Counted from the first letter of the stretch, positions 35,527 to 44,638 are shown. The stretch: 64,000 nt of DNA from Pseudomonas extremorientalis (GCF_001870465.1 NZ_MDGK01000017.1:62001-126000), one strand, 5' to 3'. The notes: generated by a model from the letters alone, not told the origin. Numbers and translations are program-made.

Positions 35527-37770
35527 TCAGGTATGCGAGTCGTCGATCACCTTCGGCACCGTAAACCGGAACTCACTCCCCCGACCCACTTCACTCTCGG
35601 CAACGATCTTGCCGCCGTGGGCCTGGACGATACCTTGGGTGATGTACAGCCCCAACCCGCTGCCGGTCGGGTTGTTTTCCGTCTGGGTCCAGTAGCGATC
35701 GAACACGTACGGCAGTTGTTCCGGCGCAATGCCTTCGCCGGAGTCGCGCACAGAGAACACGATCTCTTCGCCATTGCTCATGGCGCTGATGCCGATGTTG
35801 CCCTGGCGCGGAGTGAACTTGATCGCGTTGCCGATCAGGTTCGACAGCACCTGGAACAGACGCTCCGGGTCGGCATTGATCTGCAGGCCCGGCTCGGCGT
35901 TGAAAGACAGGTCGATGCCCTTATCCATCGCCAGTGGTGCCAGCAGGGAATAGGCTTCCTCGAAGATCTGGGTCACGTCGAGTGCCACCGGCTTGACCAC
36001 ATACCGCCCGGCCTCGATTTTCGAGGTGTCGAGCAAGTCTTCCAGCAGTACGTTCATGCGCCCGGCCGCCTGTTGCATGGTGTCGATGGCCGAGGAAATC
36101 CGTCGCGAGGTGTGTGGGCCATCGGAGCTGAAGGCCTTTTGCATCATGCCGCACAGCATCGAGATCACTGTCATTGGGTTACGCAGGTCGTGGGACACCA
36201 CCGCCACCAGTTCATCACGCGCACGCACCGCTTGTTGCTCACGCAGCACCTGGCGCGCCAGGTCGTTTTCCAGGGCCGAGCGGCGCAGGTCGTTGGCGGC
36301 AAAGTGGTCGCCATGGCTCCACTTGGTGGAGATACCGGCCATCTCCACTTTCCAGATTTCAAACGAGGTACGTGGGCGAAGGCGCAGGCCAGCGTCGGAG
36401 TTTTCCAGGTCCAGCGGTTTTTTCGGGTCGCCACTCCAATTGATGTTCTCTTTCACTTCCGGACGGAACCACAGCACAGCGTTATCCACCGGCTTGGGCA
36501 GGCTCATGGCCAACACACCACTGGCCACCTGCTGGAACTCGGCGGCCGGCGGGTACACCGACACCAGGTTATGGCTGGAAAACACCGGCTCGCTGCGCTC
36601 TTGCAGCCACTTGTGCAAGGCGCGGATCTGCGCCGGCTCCGGGCAGTTGCCGTAGCGGTGCAACTGCTTGTCTTCGATGATCGCCACGCCGCCGGACAGG
36701 GTCAGGTCCATCAGTACCTGCGGTTGCTGGGCCAGGCCGTCGAATACGTTATCTTCCGAGCGTTTCATCGCCTGGTCGAGCAATGCCAGGGCCTCGACTT
36801 TTTCCTCGCGCTGACGGCTCAGGTCCAGGGCCTCCATGGCGCTGATCTGCAACGACAGCACCTGGCCGATGGTCTGGCAGGTGGTGCGCAGCTCGTTCGG
36901 CACCAGCAGCGGCTCGCGGTTGCCGCAACTGATCAGCCCCCAGAGTTTGTCGCCCTTCATCAGCGAAATGCTCATGGACGACAACACGCCCATGTTCTGC
37001 ATGTACTGGCAGTGAATCGGCGACACGCTGCGCAGGGTGGCAAAGCTCAGGTCCAGCGGCTGGCCGGTGTCCGGGCGCAGCTTGGGCAACAGTGGAACCG
37101 GCTCGTAGGCCGCGTTCGGGATGATGCGTAGCCAGTTGGTGCGATACAGCTCGCGGGCTTGCTCCGGGATGTCGGACGCGGGGAAGAACAATCCGTTGAA
37201 CAGCTCCATGGACGGCGCCGACGCTTCGGCGATCACCTGGCCATGGCCTTCCTCTTCGAAGCGGTAGATCAGCACGCGGTCGTAGCCGGTCATGGCCTGG
37301 ATTTCAGTCACGCTGATTTCGTACAGCGCTTGCAGGGTTTTCGCCGCCTGCAAACGTTGCAGCATCTTGCCCAGGTCACTGATGCGCCCGTTCAGTGCCC
37401 GTGGGCGGAAGTCTTTGAGACGTGGCTCGAATTCCAGCACCAGCACATTCTGATGGCGGTGCAGCAGGCCTTCGAACTCTGCGCCGTTAAAGGAAACGTG
37501 CAGCGGTGGCGCGTCAAAAAACGTGTTGTTTTCGGCCATGGCGGCAACCGCCTGGGCGTGCTCGGCGCCCATCAGCGTGTGCAGTGGCTGGCCCAGCAGC
37601 GCCTCGGGCGCATGGCCGAACAGGCTGCCAACGTTGGCACTGACCTGGATGATAGTCAGCTCGGGCTCGGACAATGTCAGCAGCACGCCATGGGGCTGGA
37701 TCGCCCCCGGGAAGCGAATCGGCTCGTCGGCACAGTTGGCAAGCAGCTCTTCAAAATCTTCGGGTTTCAT
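35527..37770 (-). CDS. bphP: Bacteriophytochrome sensor histidine kinase
   Basis: 747 aa from the ATG at 37770 (AGGAGGT directly upstream). PAS domain (about 1-120) with the bilin-attachment Cys13 in ANCADEPIRFPGAIQPHG; GAF domain (about 140-300) with FPASDIPEQARELY; PHY domain (about 320-490) with the tongue ending PRTSFEIW; HisKA with VVSHDLRNPM (phospho-His); and HATPase (NLIGNAIKF, DSGEGIAPE, GSGLGLYI). It is a red/far-red photoreceptor using biliverdin IXalpha made by the adjacent haem oxygenase, with which it overlaps by 4 bp. The HisKA/HATPase half is intact. Confidence 0.96.
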   Translation of the reverse strand: MKPEDFEELLANCADEPIRFPGAIQPHGVLLTLSEPELTIIQVSANVGSLFGHAPEALLGQPLHTLMGAEHAQAVAAMAENNTFFDAPPLHVSFNGAEFEGLLHRHQNVLVLEFEPRLKDFRPRALNGRISDLGKMLQRLQAAKTLQALYEISVTEIQAMTGYDRVLIYRFEEEGHGQVIAEASAPSMELFNGLFFPASDIPEQARELYRTNWLRIIPNAAYEPVPLLPKLRPDTGQPLDLSFATLRSVSPIHCQYMQNMGVLSSMSISLMKGDKLWGLISCGNREPLLVPNELRTTCQTIGQVLSLQISAMEALDLSRQREEKVEALALLDQAMKRSEDNVFDGLAQQPQVLMDLTLSGGVAIIEDKQLHRYGNCPEPAQIRALHKWLQERSEPVFSSHNLVSVYPPAAEFQQVASGVLAMSLPKPVDNAVLWFRPEVKENINWSGDPKKPLDLENSDAGLRLRPRTSFEIWKVEMAGISTKWSHGDHFAANDLRRSALENDLARQVLREQQAVRARDELVAVVSHDLRNPMTVISMLCGMMQKAFSSDGPHTSRRISSAIDTMQQAAGRMNVLLEDLLDTSKIEAGRYVVKPVALDVTQIFEEAYSLLAPLAMDKGIDLSFNAEPGLQINADPERLFQVLSNLIGNAIKFTPRQGNIGISAMSNGEEIVFSVRDSGEGIAPEQLPYVFDRYWTQTENNPTGSGLGLYITQGIVQAHGGKIVAESEVGRGSEFRFTVPKVIDDSHT

Positions 37771-38381
37771 AGCAGTACCTCCTGGCTGTCGAGCCATTGC
37801 TCAAAGCAGCGGAATGTCGAACGGGCTGCCTCTACTGCGCGCTGTTTGGCGGGGGCATCCAGCGGCAGGCGGCCCAGGTAATCGAGAAAGTCTTTCCAGC
37901 GTCGACCGGTCTCGGCGCCGTATACATTGAGAAACGCCCCACCGTTGTCGGCATTGACGTCCAGGCGCTGGGCCATTTCCCGGCGCAGCACTTGGCCGCC
38001 GAGGGTCGCGCCTTCCAGCACGTACAGGGCTCCGAGGCAGGCGGCGGAGGTGTCGAGGGTCGGAAGTTCGGCGCAGCGGGGCAGGGCGCCGATCGCCTGT
38101 TCATTCAGGCCCAGTGCATCGAGATCGTGCAGTAGCGTCGGCGTTTTCGTACGCGCCCCCTGATCAAAGCCCTCAGGGATCAACTCACATTCGTACAGCG
38201 CCGCTTCCATCGGTCCATAAAAACCGTAGTACGCCTCAAGCAAGCGCTGATACCAATCGGCATCCAGATGCTCAGAGAAAAACGGCAGGCGCTTCTCCAG
38301 CGCCACATGCAGCAGGGCCGTGCCTGTGCGCAACGTTTCCAGCAAAGAGGGCGCACCAACGTCATGGGCCTGTGAATGCAT
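37767..38381 (-). CDS. bphO: Biliverdin-producing haem oxygenase
   Basis: 204 aa. The proximal haem ligand is probably the His in TALLHVALEKRLPF (about 25). The distal helix with flexible glycines is LEGATLGGQVL (about 122-132). It cleaves haem to biliverdin, CO and iron, supplying the chromophore of the downstream bacteriophytochrome. The stop overlaps the bphP start (ATGA-type overlap), so the two are coupled. Length and motif fit BphO/PigA-type enzymes. Confidence 0.93.
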   Translation of the reverse strand: MHSQAHDVGAPSLLETLRTGTALLHVALEKRLPFFSEHLDADWYQRLLEAYYGFYGPMEAALYECELIPEGFDQGARTKTPTLLHDLDALGLNEQAIGALPRCAELPTLDTSAACLGALYVLEGATLGGQVLRREMAQRLDVNADNGGAFLNVYGAETGRRWKDFLDYLGRLPLDAPAKQRAVEAARSTFRCFEQWLDSQEVLL

Positions 38382-38575
38382 TCAGTGAGCTCGAACTGTG
38401 GGCCTCTCGGCCATGAATGACGCGTTAAACGGGCGACAATTCTACACAACTCATGGCGGGCAGCTGTACGCGCAAGGCGAAAAGGCTGACCAGCGGATCA
38501 GAAAAGTCGCTCCTTGCTTTCATAATGACTCTGGACGGCGCCATGAAGTTCGATCTGGATGATATCGTGACGCTA

Positions 38576-38956
38576 TCAGTGCATTGACAAGCCTTGTTGG
38601 GTCAGCGCCGTTTGTACGCACTCAATCAAATGCTCAGTGCTCCACGGTTTGGGCAAAAACCGCACCGAGCCGCCCAACTGCGCCGCCAACTTGGTATTCC
38701 CCGAGGTCAACACCACCGGCACCTTCGGCCAACGATGGGCCACTACCTTGCTCAGGTCATAGCCATTGAGCAGGCCCGGCATCTGGATATCGCTGACAAT
38801 CAGGTCGACCGGATCATCGGCCCGCTCAAGATAAATCATCCCCTCATCCGCCGAAGGAAACGACGTCACCAGCGCGCCGAAATCCTCCAGTACATCCACC
38901 ATTAACGCCCGAATGATTTCGTCGTCTTCCAGCACCAAAATCGATGGCTGAGCCAT
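38576..38956 (-). CDS. Single-domain response regulator
   Basis: 126 aa receiver domain without output domain. The acidic pocket is LEDDE, the phosphoacceptor Asp is in LIVSDIQMPG, and the switch residues are VLTSGN and LPKPWS. It lies upstream of bphO on the same strand with a 194-bp gap, so it may be the partner of the phytochrome kinase, as in other BphP loci. An alternative is a free-standing CheY-like regulator. Confidence 0.88.
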   Translation of the reverse strand: MAQPSILVLEDDEIIRALMVDVLEDFGALVTSFPSADEGMIYLERADDPVDLIVSDIQMPGLLNGYDLSKVVAHRWPKVPVVLTSGNTKLAAQLGGSVRFLPKPWSTEHLIECVQTALTQQGLSMH

Positions 38957-39139
38957 GATCCTTACTCCACCATCAGGGATTCAGTAAGGTGGAGTGGGAT
39001 GGGTTGGAATAGGTTCGATTGGATGTGTACCGGGCGATGGATGGTCGTTTCAGAGCGCTTCCCGGGCTGTTACCAGAAGCGGCGGAGTGAAATTGATACA
39101 GGCATAATCGGCCTACCGTTGCCGGCTGTGGAGCTTTTG

Positions 39140-39514
39140 ATGAAATACGCCTTTTTCACCCTCGCCCTGATCCTTAACGCAAGCCCCGCTCTGGCGGCCG
39201 GCGACGCCGAGGCAGGCGGCAAGCTCTTCACCAAGACCTGCGGCGGCTGCCACAGCATCGGCGAAGGCGCGCGCGGCGGTTTCGGCCCGCAACTCAACGG
39301 CATCATCGGCCGGCCCGCCGCGACGACCACGGATTATCAGTATTCCGACGCGATGAAAAACTCCGGTGTGGTCTGGACCCGTGACAAGCTCGCGGCCTAT
39401 ATCGAGGCGCCGAAGAAGGTGGTGAGTGGTACGCGGATGATCTTCTGGGGTATCAGCGACCAGGAGAAAATTGAAAACATCCTGGCGTATCTGGAAACCT
39501 TCCAGCCCAAGTGA
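39140..39514 (+). CDS. Small exported c-type cytochrome
   Basis: 124 aa from the ATG at 39140 (GGAG at 39130-39133); the frame is open upstream, but the signal peptide MKYAFFTLALILNASPALAA starts here. Class I cytochrome c with haem motif CGGCH (CxxCH), family segment GFGPQLNGIIGRPAA and the Met ligand probably in GTRMIFWGI. It is a periplasmic electron carrier. The reductase or oxidase partner is not evident. Confidence 0.92.
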   Translation: MKYAFFTLALILNASPALAAGDAEAGGKLFTKTCGGCHSIGEGARGGFGPQLNGIIGRPAATTTDYQYSDAMKNSGVVWTRDKLAAYIEAPKKVVSGTRMIFWGISDQEKIENILAYLETFQPK

Positions 39515-39567
39515 TTGGTGTCGATCGAAGCCTGCGGGCTTCACCTTAAAAAACCAGAGGCACGCTG

Positions 39568-41616
39568 ATGGACCGGCAACTGCTCAAGCTCGCCCGCAAC
39601 AAACAACTGGCACACCCCGCGATGCTCGACGAGTTCGACATCAACGATTGGATTGTGAAATACCAGGCGCTTTATCCTGGGCACAGTATCGAAAGAGGCT
39701 TCCTGGAAGGCGCACGCTGGCTGAACACCCAATTTAAACGGGTGAAGAGCAGCCGTCTGCACTATTCGTTCAGTACAGATGAGCCGCTGACGTATGACGC
39801 GCTGATCAGCGCACATATCGGGTCGGCCAATCACTTCTTCTGCGCAATGGCTGCCGAGGCCCTGCACGCTGTCGAGGCCAACCCGACAGCATCCCTTGAA
39901 GAGCACCTTTCATTCCGTTCTTCATTGACCAACGGTGAGTCCGGCCTGCCAACGGATCACCTCAACATGCTGCGGCTGGATTCGCTTTGCGGGCCGATCT
40001 GGGATCTGTATCAAAACCGCCATGACCTGCGTGTGCTGTTCCCCGACAATTGCCCGCATATGCTCAGCGCTATCAACTTTTTTGCCTATGAAAGCGACCT
40101 GGTTCAACTGACCCATAGTTTCAAAAAAATCTGGCAAGAGTTGTTGTACGGCGGCATGGAGTTTTTTGCCGACTCCAAAGGCGTACTGCTCTCCTCTGCG
40201 TCGGAGCATCTGGATCTGGTCAAAGTGATTTATGAATACCGCCGTGATCACCACAACGGTACCAACGGTCTGAGAATTTCCAATGACCTTCATCAGGGTC
40301 GCCAAACCTATGTGCCCCGGCTCGGGTGGCAGCGCTATATCCAATGCGTCGGCACTGACGTGTTGTCGATCGGTAACTGGTCTGAATTAAGCGACAGCGT
40401 CCAGACAGCCGCGCTTTATGCGTATCTGTCGCCGTATTACATGATCGACGAGTACCTGCATCCGTTGTTCGATGCCTCTCCCGACCCGGCTGTAAAAAGT
40501 ACCGAGTGCCAAAACCTGCTGCATATCTGGCTGCACCTTGCGGTGATCGCGGCGCAACTCAAAGAGCGCTATGGGCAGATGCCTGCGCCTCGGCAGTGGG
40601 AAGACCTGCTCAAGCTGTGTCCGCGGTTTTCCCGCAACACTCTTGTCGAACGGCTTGCAGAGTCCACGGGGCTTGCAGTTGAACAGGTAAACGCGGCCAT
40701 TGATCTGCTCCTTTACGAGGCCAAGAGCCTGCAGCACGACCTGTGGTCGCGACCGTTGGTGAAGGTGGATGAAGACGTACTGATTCCGATCAGTGCGCCG
40801 TTGACGGCCAGCATCTCCAGGAATTTTGATATCTGGCTCAGCATCATCGACCCCAAAGGGAAGCAACGCGGACGACTGTTTGAACGTTACCTGCTCGCGG
40901 TGTTGGAAGATTGTCGCAAAACCAACCCGATCATGGCGGGCTTGACATGGTTGGGGGCGGTGAAGTTCAGAGGACCGTCCAAGGTTGTCGAGGAGATCGA
41001 CCTTGTGTTCTCGTTTGGCAGTCTGCTGGTGGTGTGTGAACTGCGCAGTCGTCGAGCACCGATAACTCCGCTGGATTACCACAACGATTTTTCCGACAAC
41101 AATGGCATCATCCATAAAGCCCGCCAGGCGCGGCGAAAAGCCCAACATATTCAGCAAGGGCTGGGGGCATTTTGCAGCCAGTATTTTCCTCACCTCAGCG
41201 ACGCGTCCGAAGTCACCGTGCTGCCGTTGGTGATCGTCAGTGGTCCTTATCACGCCGGTTTTGCATATGACGACGTGCCCATTCTGGATCCTCACTTGCT
41301 CAGGCATTTTCTCAAGGATGGCGAAGTCCGGTTTGGAGGACGCGCGGACTCCGATACCGCTCACGACTACGGCTATGCCTTATATAGCGATGTGGAAAGT
41401 GCGCAGCGTGAGTTCGCAGGTTATGCCGCGAACCCGGCTCTGATCAGGGTCTACCGAACCATGGCCCAGCCCCGGCTGCACAGGTATCCCCTGCGGGGCG
41501 AACAGGCTCAGCCAGTGCGGAGTCTGTTCTACGAGCTTTCGGGTTTCAGCTTCGAGGAACAATTGGCCGTGGCACAGTCGGTTTCAGGCGGCAAACTGCG
41601 CAAAATTGACAGGTGA
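39568..41616 (+). CDS. Unrecognised large protein with PD-(D/E)XK-like signature
   Basis: 682 aa, no signal peptide or clear membrane helix. The first 430 residues are mostly helical and unlike any family I know. Residues about 437-495 fit a PD-(D/E)XK nuclease core: an alpha-helix with LFERYLLAVLEDC (E439), then a strand pair with D478 in EEIDLVFSFGS and E491-L-R493 in LLVVCELRSRR. The usual ExK lysine is Arg here. A basic helix KARQARRKAQHIQQ follows. It begins 53 bp after the cytochrome gene and is followed by a lipoprotein gene. Function unknown; a role in defence or DNA/RNA cleavage is an inference from the motif. Confidence 0.6.
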   Translation: MDRQLLKLARNKQLAHPAMLDEFDINDWIVKYQALYPGHSIERGFLEGARWLNTQFKRVKSSRLHYSFSTDEPLTYDALISAHIGSANHFFCAMAAEALHAVEANPTASLEEHLSFRSSLTNGESGLPTDHLNMLRLDSLCGPIWDLYQNRHDLRVLFPDNCPHMLSAINFFAYESDLVQLTHSFKKIWQELLYGGMEFFADSKGVLLSSASEHLDLVKVIYEYRRDHHNGTNGLRISNDLHQGRQTYVPRLGWQRYIQCVGTDVLSIGNWSELSDSVQTAALYAYLSPYYMIDEYLHPLFDASPDPAVKSTECQNLLHIWLHLAVIAAQLKERYGQMPAPRQWEDLLKLCPRFSRNTLVERLAESTGLAVEQVNAAIDLLLYEAKSLQHDLWSRPLVKVDEDVLIPISAPLTASISRNFDIWLSIIDPKGKQRGRLFERYLLAVLEDCRKTNPIMAGLTWLGAVKFRGPSKVVEEIDLVFSFGSLLVVCELRSRRAPITPLDYHNDFSDNNGIIHKARQARRKAQHIQQGLGAFCSQYFPHLSDASEVTVLPLVIVSGPYHAGFAYDDVPILDPHLLRHFLKDGEVRFGGRADSDTAHDYGYALYSDVESAQREFAGYAANPALIRVYRTMAQPRLHRYPLRGEQAQPVRSLFYELSGFSFEEQLAVAQSVSGGKLRKIDR

Positions 41617-41683
41617 CGAGGTTTGGAACATTCCCTGTGAGCCCTAGTCTCTTCATCACCCTCATTCGATAAGGATATCCCCC

Positions 41684-42250
41684 GTGAAGCGAATCGCATT
41701 GCTCTCCCTCGCTCTGGCCCTGGGCGCCTGCCAATCCAACCAACGCGACTCATCATCCAGCCTGTTCAAGGACGGCATTCAGTTTCGCCAGAAAACCGTG
41801 GCTGTGGATGCGGAACACGCCAAAGTCATTATGAAGTCCAGTGGCGGCACCCCCGCCGTCGACTTCTCGATCAGTCGCGAAGGCGACCCTGACTCACGCA
41901 TGGAAACCCTCGGCACGGTGATGGACACCGGCGAAGGCAAGGTCTTCAACTGGATCGCCAAGCTCAACCAGACCGTGGCCAGTGCGGGCTTCAAGCGTTT
42001 CCCACAACTGGAAATCCAGGCCGACCCCGGCAAGAAACTCACTGTATCGGGTTACGCGAACGACACCCGTACTGGTTACTACTACACCTGCGGGCCGGAG
42101 ATGAATACGTTTAGCCCGGAGAAGGCAAAAGTGTATCTGGTGGAATTCCAATTCAAGGGTTCGGGGTGTGAGCAGCATGTGTATGACGTGACGGACCCGG
42201 CAAATCGGGTACCGGTGGCTGAGGCGGGGAGTGGGGGTAAGTCGGGTTGA
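41684..42250 (+). CDS. Putative lipoprotein of unknown function
   Basis: 188 aa with GTG start preceded by AAGGATAT. MKRIALLSLALALGAC is a lipoprotein signal peptide with lipobox LGAC. The residue after Cys is Gln, which does not give inner-membrane retention, so an outer-membrane location is likely. The mature chain is beta-rich with two cysteines near the end (YYTCGPEM and GSGCEQHV). Not assigned to a family. Confidence 0.75.
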   Translation: MKRIALLSLALALGACQSNQRDSSSSLFKDGIQFRQKTVAVDAEHAKVIMKSSGGTPAVDFSISREGDPDSRMETLGTVMDTGEGKVFNWIAKLNQTVASAGFKRFPQLEIQADPGKKLTVSGYANDTRTGYYYTCGPEMNTFSPEKAKVYLVEFQFKGSGCEQHVYDVTDPANRVPVAEAGSGGKSG

Positions 42251-42253
42251 GGG

Positions 42254-42736
42254 TTAGCCGTGGTGTGGTAGACCCTGCGGGAATACCACACCGTTGAAGG
42301 TGTGGGTGCAGCAGTTGCAGAAGGGTTTCATCTGCTCGGGCGTCAGCTGTGGGTTGACCTTTTGCAGCAGGCGGCCTTCGTCGACCCACAAGCCGCTGTA
42401 GTAGCTGTTCTCATCCGTTCTCACGTAATCCTGCTTGTCGCTTTCATGTTGCGCGACCATCCAGAACATCGGCTCCGGACGATCCAGGCGGGCGTTGGCT
42501 TCGCTGAACACCTGATCCCATGGGTGACCGACTTTGGAAAGTAGAAAGCGGAATAGCGGGGTGTAATCAAAGCCATGCCGTTGATGGCTATGCATCGAAC
42601 CGCGGTTTGATTGTTTGTCTTTTTCGCTTTTGGTGTGCCGCTCATACCGGTAGGCGCGACAACTGCCGTGGCGCACGCCATGGGTTCGGGTGTTGACTGA
42701 GCGGTAGAGGAGGGGCTTTTGCGATGTGGGTTTCAT
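42254..42736 (-). CDS. Unknown protein downstream of bacteriocin immunity gene
   Basis: 160 aa. Basic His/Arg-rich N-terminus (NTRTHGVRHGSCRAYRYERH, GSMHSHQRHGFDYTPLF). The middle reads LSKVGHPWDQVFSEANARLD, and the C-terminus carries a Cys cluster FCNCCTHTFNG that could bind a metal. Codon and gene spacing (4 bp after the immunity gene) make it the third gene of the toxin-immunity operon. No function is known to me. It could assist release, delivery or protection, but nothing in the sequence decides this. Confidence 0.65.
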   Translation of the reverse strand: MKPTSQKPLLYRSVNTRTHGVRHGSCRAYRYERHTKSEKDKQSNRGSMHSHQRHGFDYTPLFRFLLSKVGHPWDQVFSEANARLDRPEPMFWMVAQHESDKQDYVRTDENSYYSGLWVDEGRLLQKVNPQLTPEQMKPFCNCCTHTFNGVVFPQGLPHHG

Positions 42737-42740
42737 TGCA

Positions 42741-43022
42741 TCACGACGCCTTTTTGGATTGTTTTGGAGGCGGTGGCCAGGCGCCTTGGTAGCGGAAGGA
42801 GATTTGGTAGTCGAAAAGGCCAGGCTCTATAACGTGTCGGAAATGTGGCTGGAGAATCGCTACCCAACTTGGGAGAACATCGAATCCTCCGGCATAAATT
42901 TGAGGCTCGTCATGGAGGTCCAGTGCTTTGAGAATGCCATCATCCTCGTTGAGGTTTTCTGAGTATTCGTCCGCCTCTAAGTTTTCGGTTTGTTTGTCAA
43001 ACCATTCCAGTCTTATCTTCAT
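42741..43022 (-). CDS. Colicin E3/cloacin-type immunity protein
   Basis: 93 aa; start ATG at 43022 (a GTG at 43025 is possible). It aligns by eye with ImmE3/cloacin immunity proteins: KIRLEWFDKQTENLEADEYS corresponds to the ImmE3 start, followed by GGFDVLPSWVAILQPHFRH and DYQISFRYQGAWPP. It should bind and inhibit the C-terminal rRNase domain of the toxin encoded just upstream (20-bp gap), protecting the producer. Confidence 0.88.
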   Translation of the reverse strand: MKIRLEWFDKQTENLEADEYSENLNEDDGILKALDLHDEPQIYAGGFDVLPSWVAILQPHFRHVIEPGLFDYQISFRYQGAWPPPPKQSKKAS

Positions 43023-43042
43023 CACCTTGATTGACTCTCCGT

Positions 43043-44206
43043 TTATTTTGTAATTCGCCGTTCATCTTTCGCCGGGCCCCGCCGCTCACCGGTATAAGGG
43101 TCAAATGAACCTAGGTGTTTCACATCGCTGTATCGGTAGACTTCCAGCTCACCTTGTTCCGAATCCCATTCAAAAAGTCTCTTTCCTTTCGCGTCCTTCC
43201 AACGTTCCCGAAGACCGCCGCCGTTACGTTTTCGCGTCTTTCTCTTCTGTTCTATCAAACCAGGGAAACCAGTAATTTCCTTGGTCTTGGGGGCCGGGTG
43301 GTAGCCATAATCTGGGTTTTTCAAGCCCTTCCGAGGCTCATTCACTACCACATACAGCGGCCGTACCCCCGACTCCACCGGGAACACCAGAATAAAATCC
43401 CGATACTCCGGCGGATAAACCGGGTTCACCAGAATCTGCGCCGCTTTCTCCGTCGGCGGATAAATCCAGATCATCGGCGCTTGCGGCGCAGCCTCCAATG
43501 GCGGAATCCCCAGCGTGTCGCTGGGATCAACGGCGGGTGTCCAGATCAACTCCACACCCTCACCCAAATCCGCTACAAACTGATCGCTATGGTTTTGGAA
43601 TTGCACCACATCAATCATCTGCCAATCGGCATGGTTGCCCGTGTAGAACCCATACCCCTTGAGCGTGCCGTCCTCGCGTTGCTCGATATGCAACCGCATC
43701 TGCGACCGCGCCCGTTGCATCGAACGCAACTGCTCCTCGCTGTAGAGCGCGCTATCACCCAGCTCTGACGGCCAGGCCAGCGCCACCAAGCCCGTCAGCA
43801 GGCCCCCGGCGACCGATCCAACGGCAGTTGCCGCCGACTCCCAAACGGCCGACCGCAACGCCAACTGGCCCAAACCTGCAGGCAATGTGCTGCCGCCGAT
43901 CTTGCGCAAGGCAACCGCGCCCCTGTTGTCCACCTCACGCCCACCCAGCAGGCTTAAGTGGCCGTACTCCCTGATCAGTTCCAACGGCACATACCCTGCC
44001 GGGTTGAAGTAATGAGTGATGCCGTCAGGCAATTGGCAAGGCTTCATGAAGACGCAGCCGGGAGGTTTGGCTCGCGTAGGGGCTGGGGCAGGGGATGGCT
44101 CGAAAAAATCAACCGATGGCGAATACGGCGCACGCGATGGCTGTGGCGTCAGGATGCGTCGTTTGCGTAACTCTTCTTCGGTGGGTGGGTAAAAGCGTTC
44201 TGGCAT
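43043..44206 (-). CDS. S-type bacteriocin-like toxin with colicin E3-type rRNase domain
   Basis: 387 aa. Pro-rich N-terminus with the motif GCVFMKPC (C51, C57), a Gly/Ala-rich hydrophobic stretch (about 118-148), a pyocin S-type middle domain (about 150-310) and a C-terminal colicin E3-like ribonuclease (about 325-387). That domain should cleave 16S rRNA. Its core FEWDSEQGELEVYR keeps D348 and E355, but the E3 catalytic His is Gln at 351; the C-terminal Arg pair (383-384) remains. There is no long receptor-binding/TonB region as in classical S pyocins, so the delivery route is unclear (lysis with uptake, or a secretion system). The immunity gene follows. Confidence 0.85.
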   Translation of the reverse strand: MPERFYPPTEEELRKRRILTPQPSRAPYSPSVDFFEPSPAPAPTRAKPPGCVFMKPCQLPDGITHYFNPAGYVPLELIREYGHLSLLGGREVDNRGAVALRKIGGSTLPAGLGQLALRSAVWESAATAVGSVAGGLLTGLVALAWPSELGDSALYSEEQLRSMQRARSQMRLHIEQREDGTLKGYGFYTGNHADWQMIDVVQFQNHSDQFVADLGEGVELIWTPAVDPSDTLGIPPLEAAPQAPMIWIYPPTEKAAQILVNPVYPPEYRDFILVFPVESGVRPLYVVVNEPRKGLKNPDYGYHPAPKTKEITGFPGLIEQKRKTRKRNGGGLRERWKDAKGKRLFEWDSEQGELEVYRYSDVKHLGSFDPYTGERRGPAKDERRITK

Positions 44207-44638
44207 GACGGGCTCACGTCCTTGTGCGAGGAGGTGAGCCTACGAGAGCGCGAGCAGAAGCTTATGTCGGCTTAATTCGATTGTACGTGTGGGAAAAGTG
44301 GACTGAGATCTGGTTGGAAAGGCACGTTTCGATTATCTCGTTTTCTGTTTTTTTCGTTTAGCATTGGACTCAATCAGGTTGCGTAATACCGGAGTTGTAT
44401 CTCTCAAACGATCCGTCCGTGAGAAAAGGAGGTAAAAGTTGCCGCGCAACGCCAGCCGAAATGGGAACCTTGGTTGCGGAGCCAATTGAAAACTGACATT
44501 TATATCTTTGATAAAGAAGATAAAACTGCGCCCGCATATAGACATCCTTCGCATCGCGCCTGCGGTTTGATAGCCTCGGAAACTGGCCGTATGAAACGCC
44601 GGGGGTAAAGGTAATAAAGAGCGAACAGGAAACTATTT
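44207..44638. other. Non-coding, A+T-richer stretch before the second nuclease-like gene
   Basis: 432 bp. It should hold the bacteriocin promoter (minus strand) and the promoter of the 584-aa gene. I see no LexA (SOS) or P-box match that I would defend. A 73-codon minus-strand frame (44333-44554) has no good ribosome site and no recognised family and is not called as a gene. Confidence 0.4.

Noticed and set aside
35467..37131. Long plus-strand open frame opposite bphP (554 codons)
   Set aside because: Antisense to a clearly functional phytochrome gene; His/Gln/Val-rich shadow sequence.
44333..44554. 73-codon minus-strand frame upstream of the 584-aa gene
   Set aside because: No ribosome site of quality, no family resemblance; described under the non-coding stretch instead.
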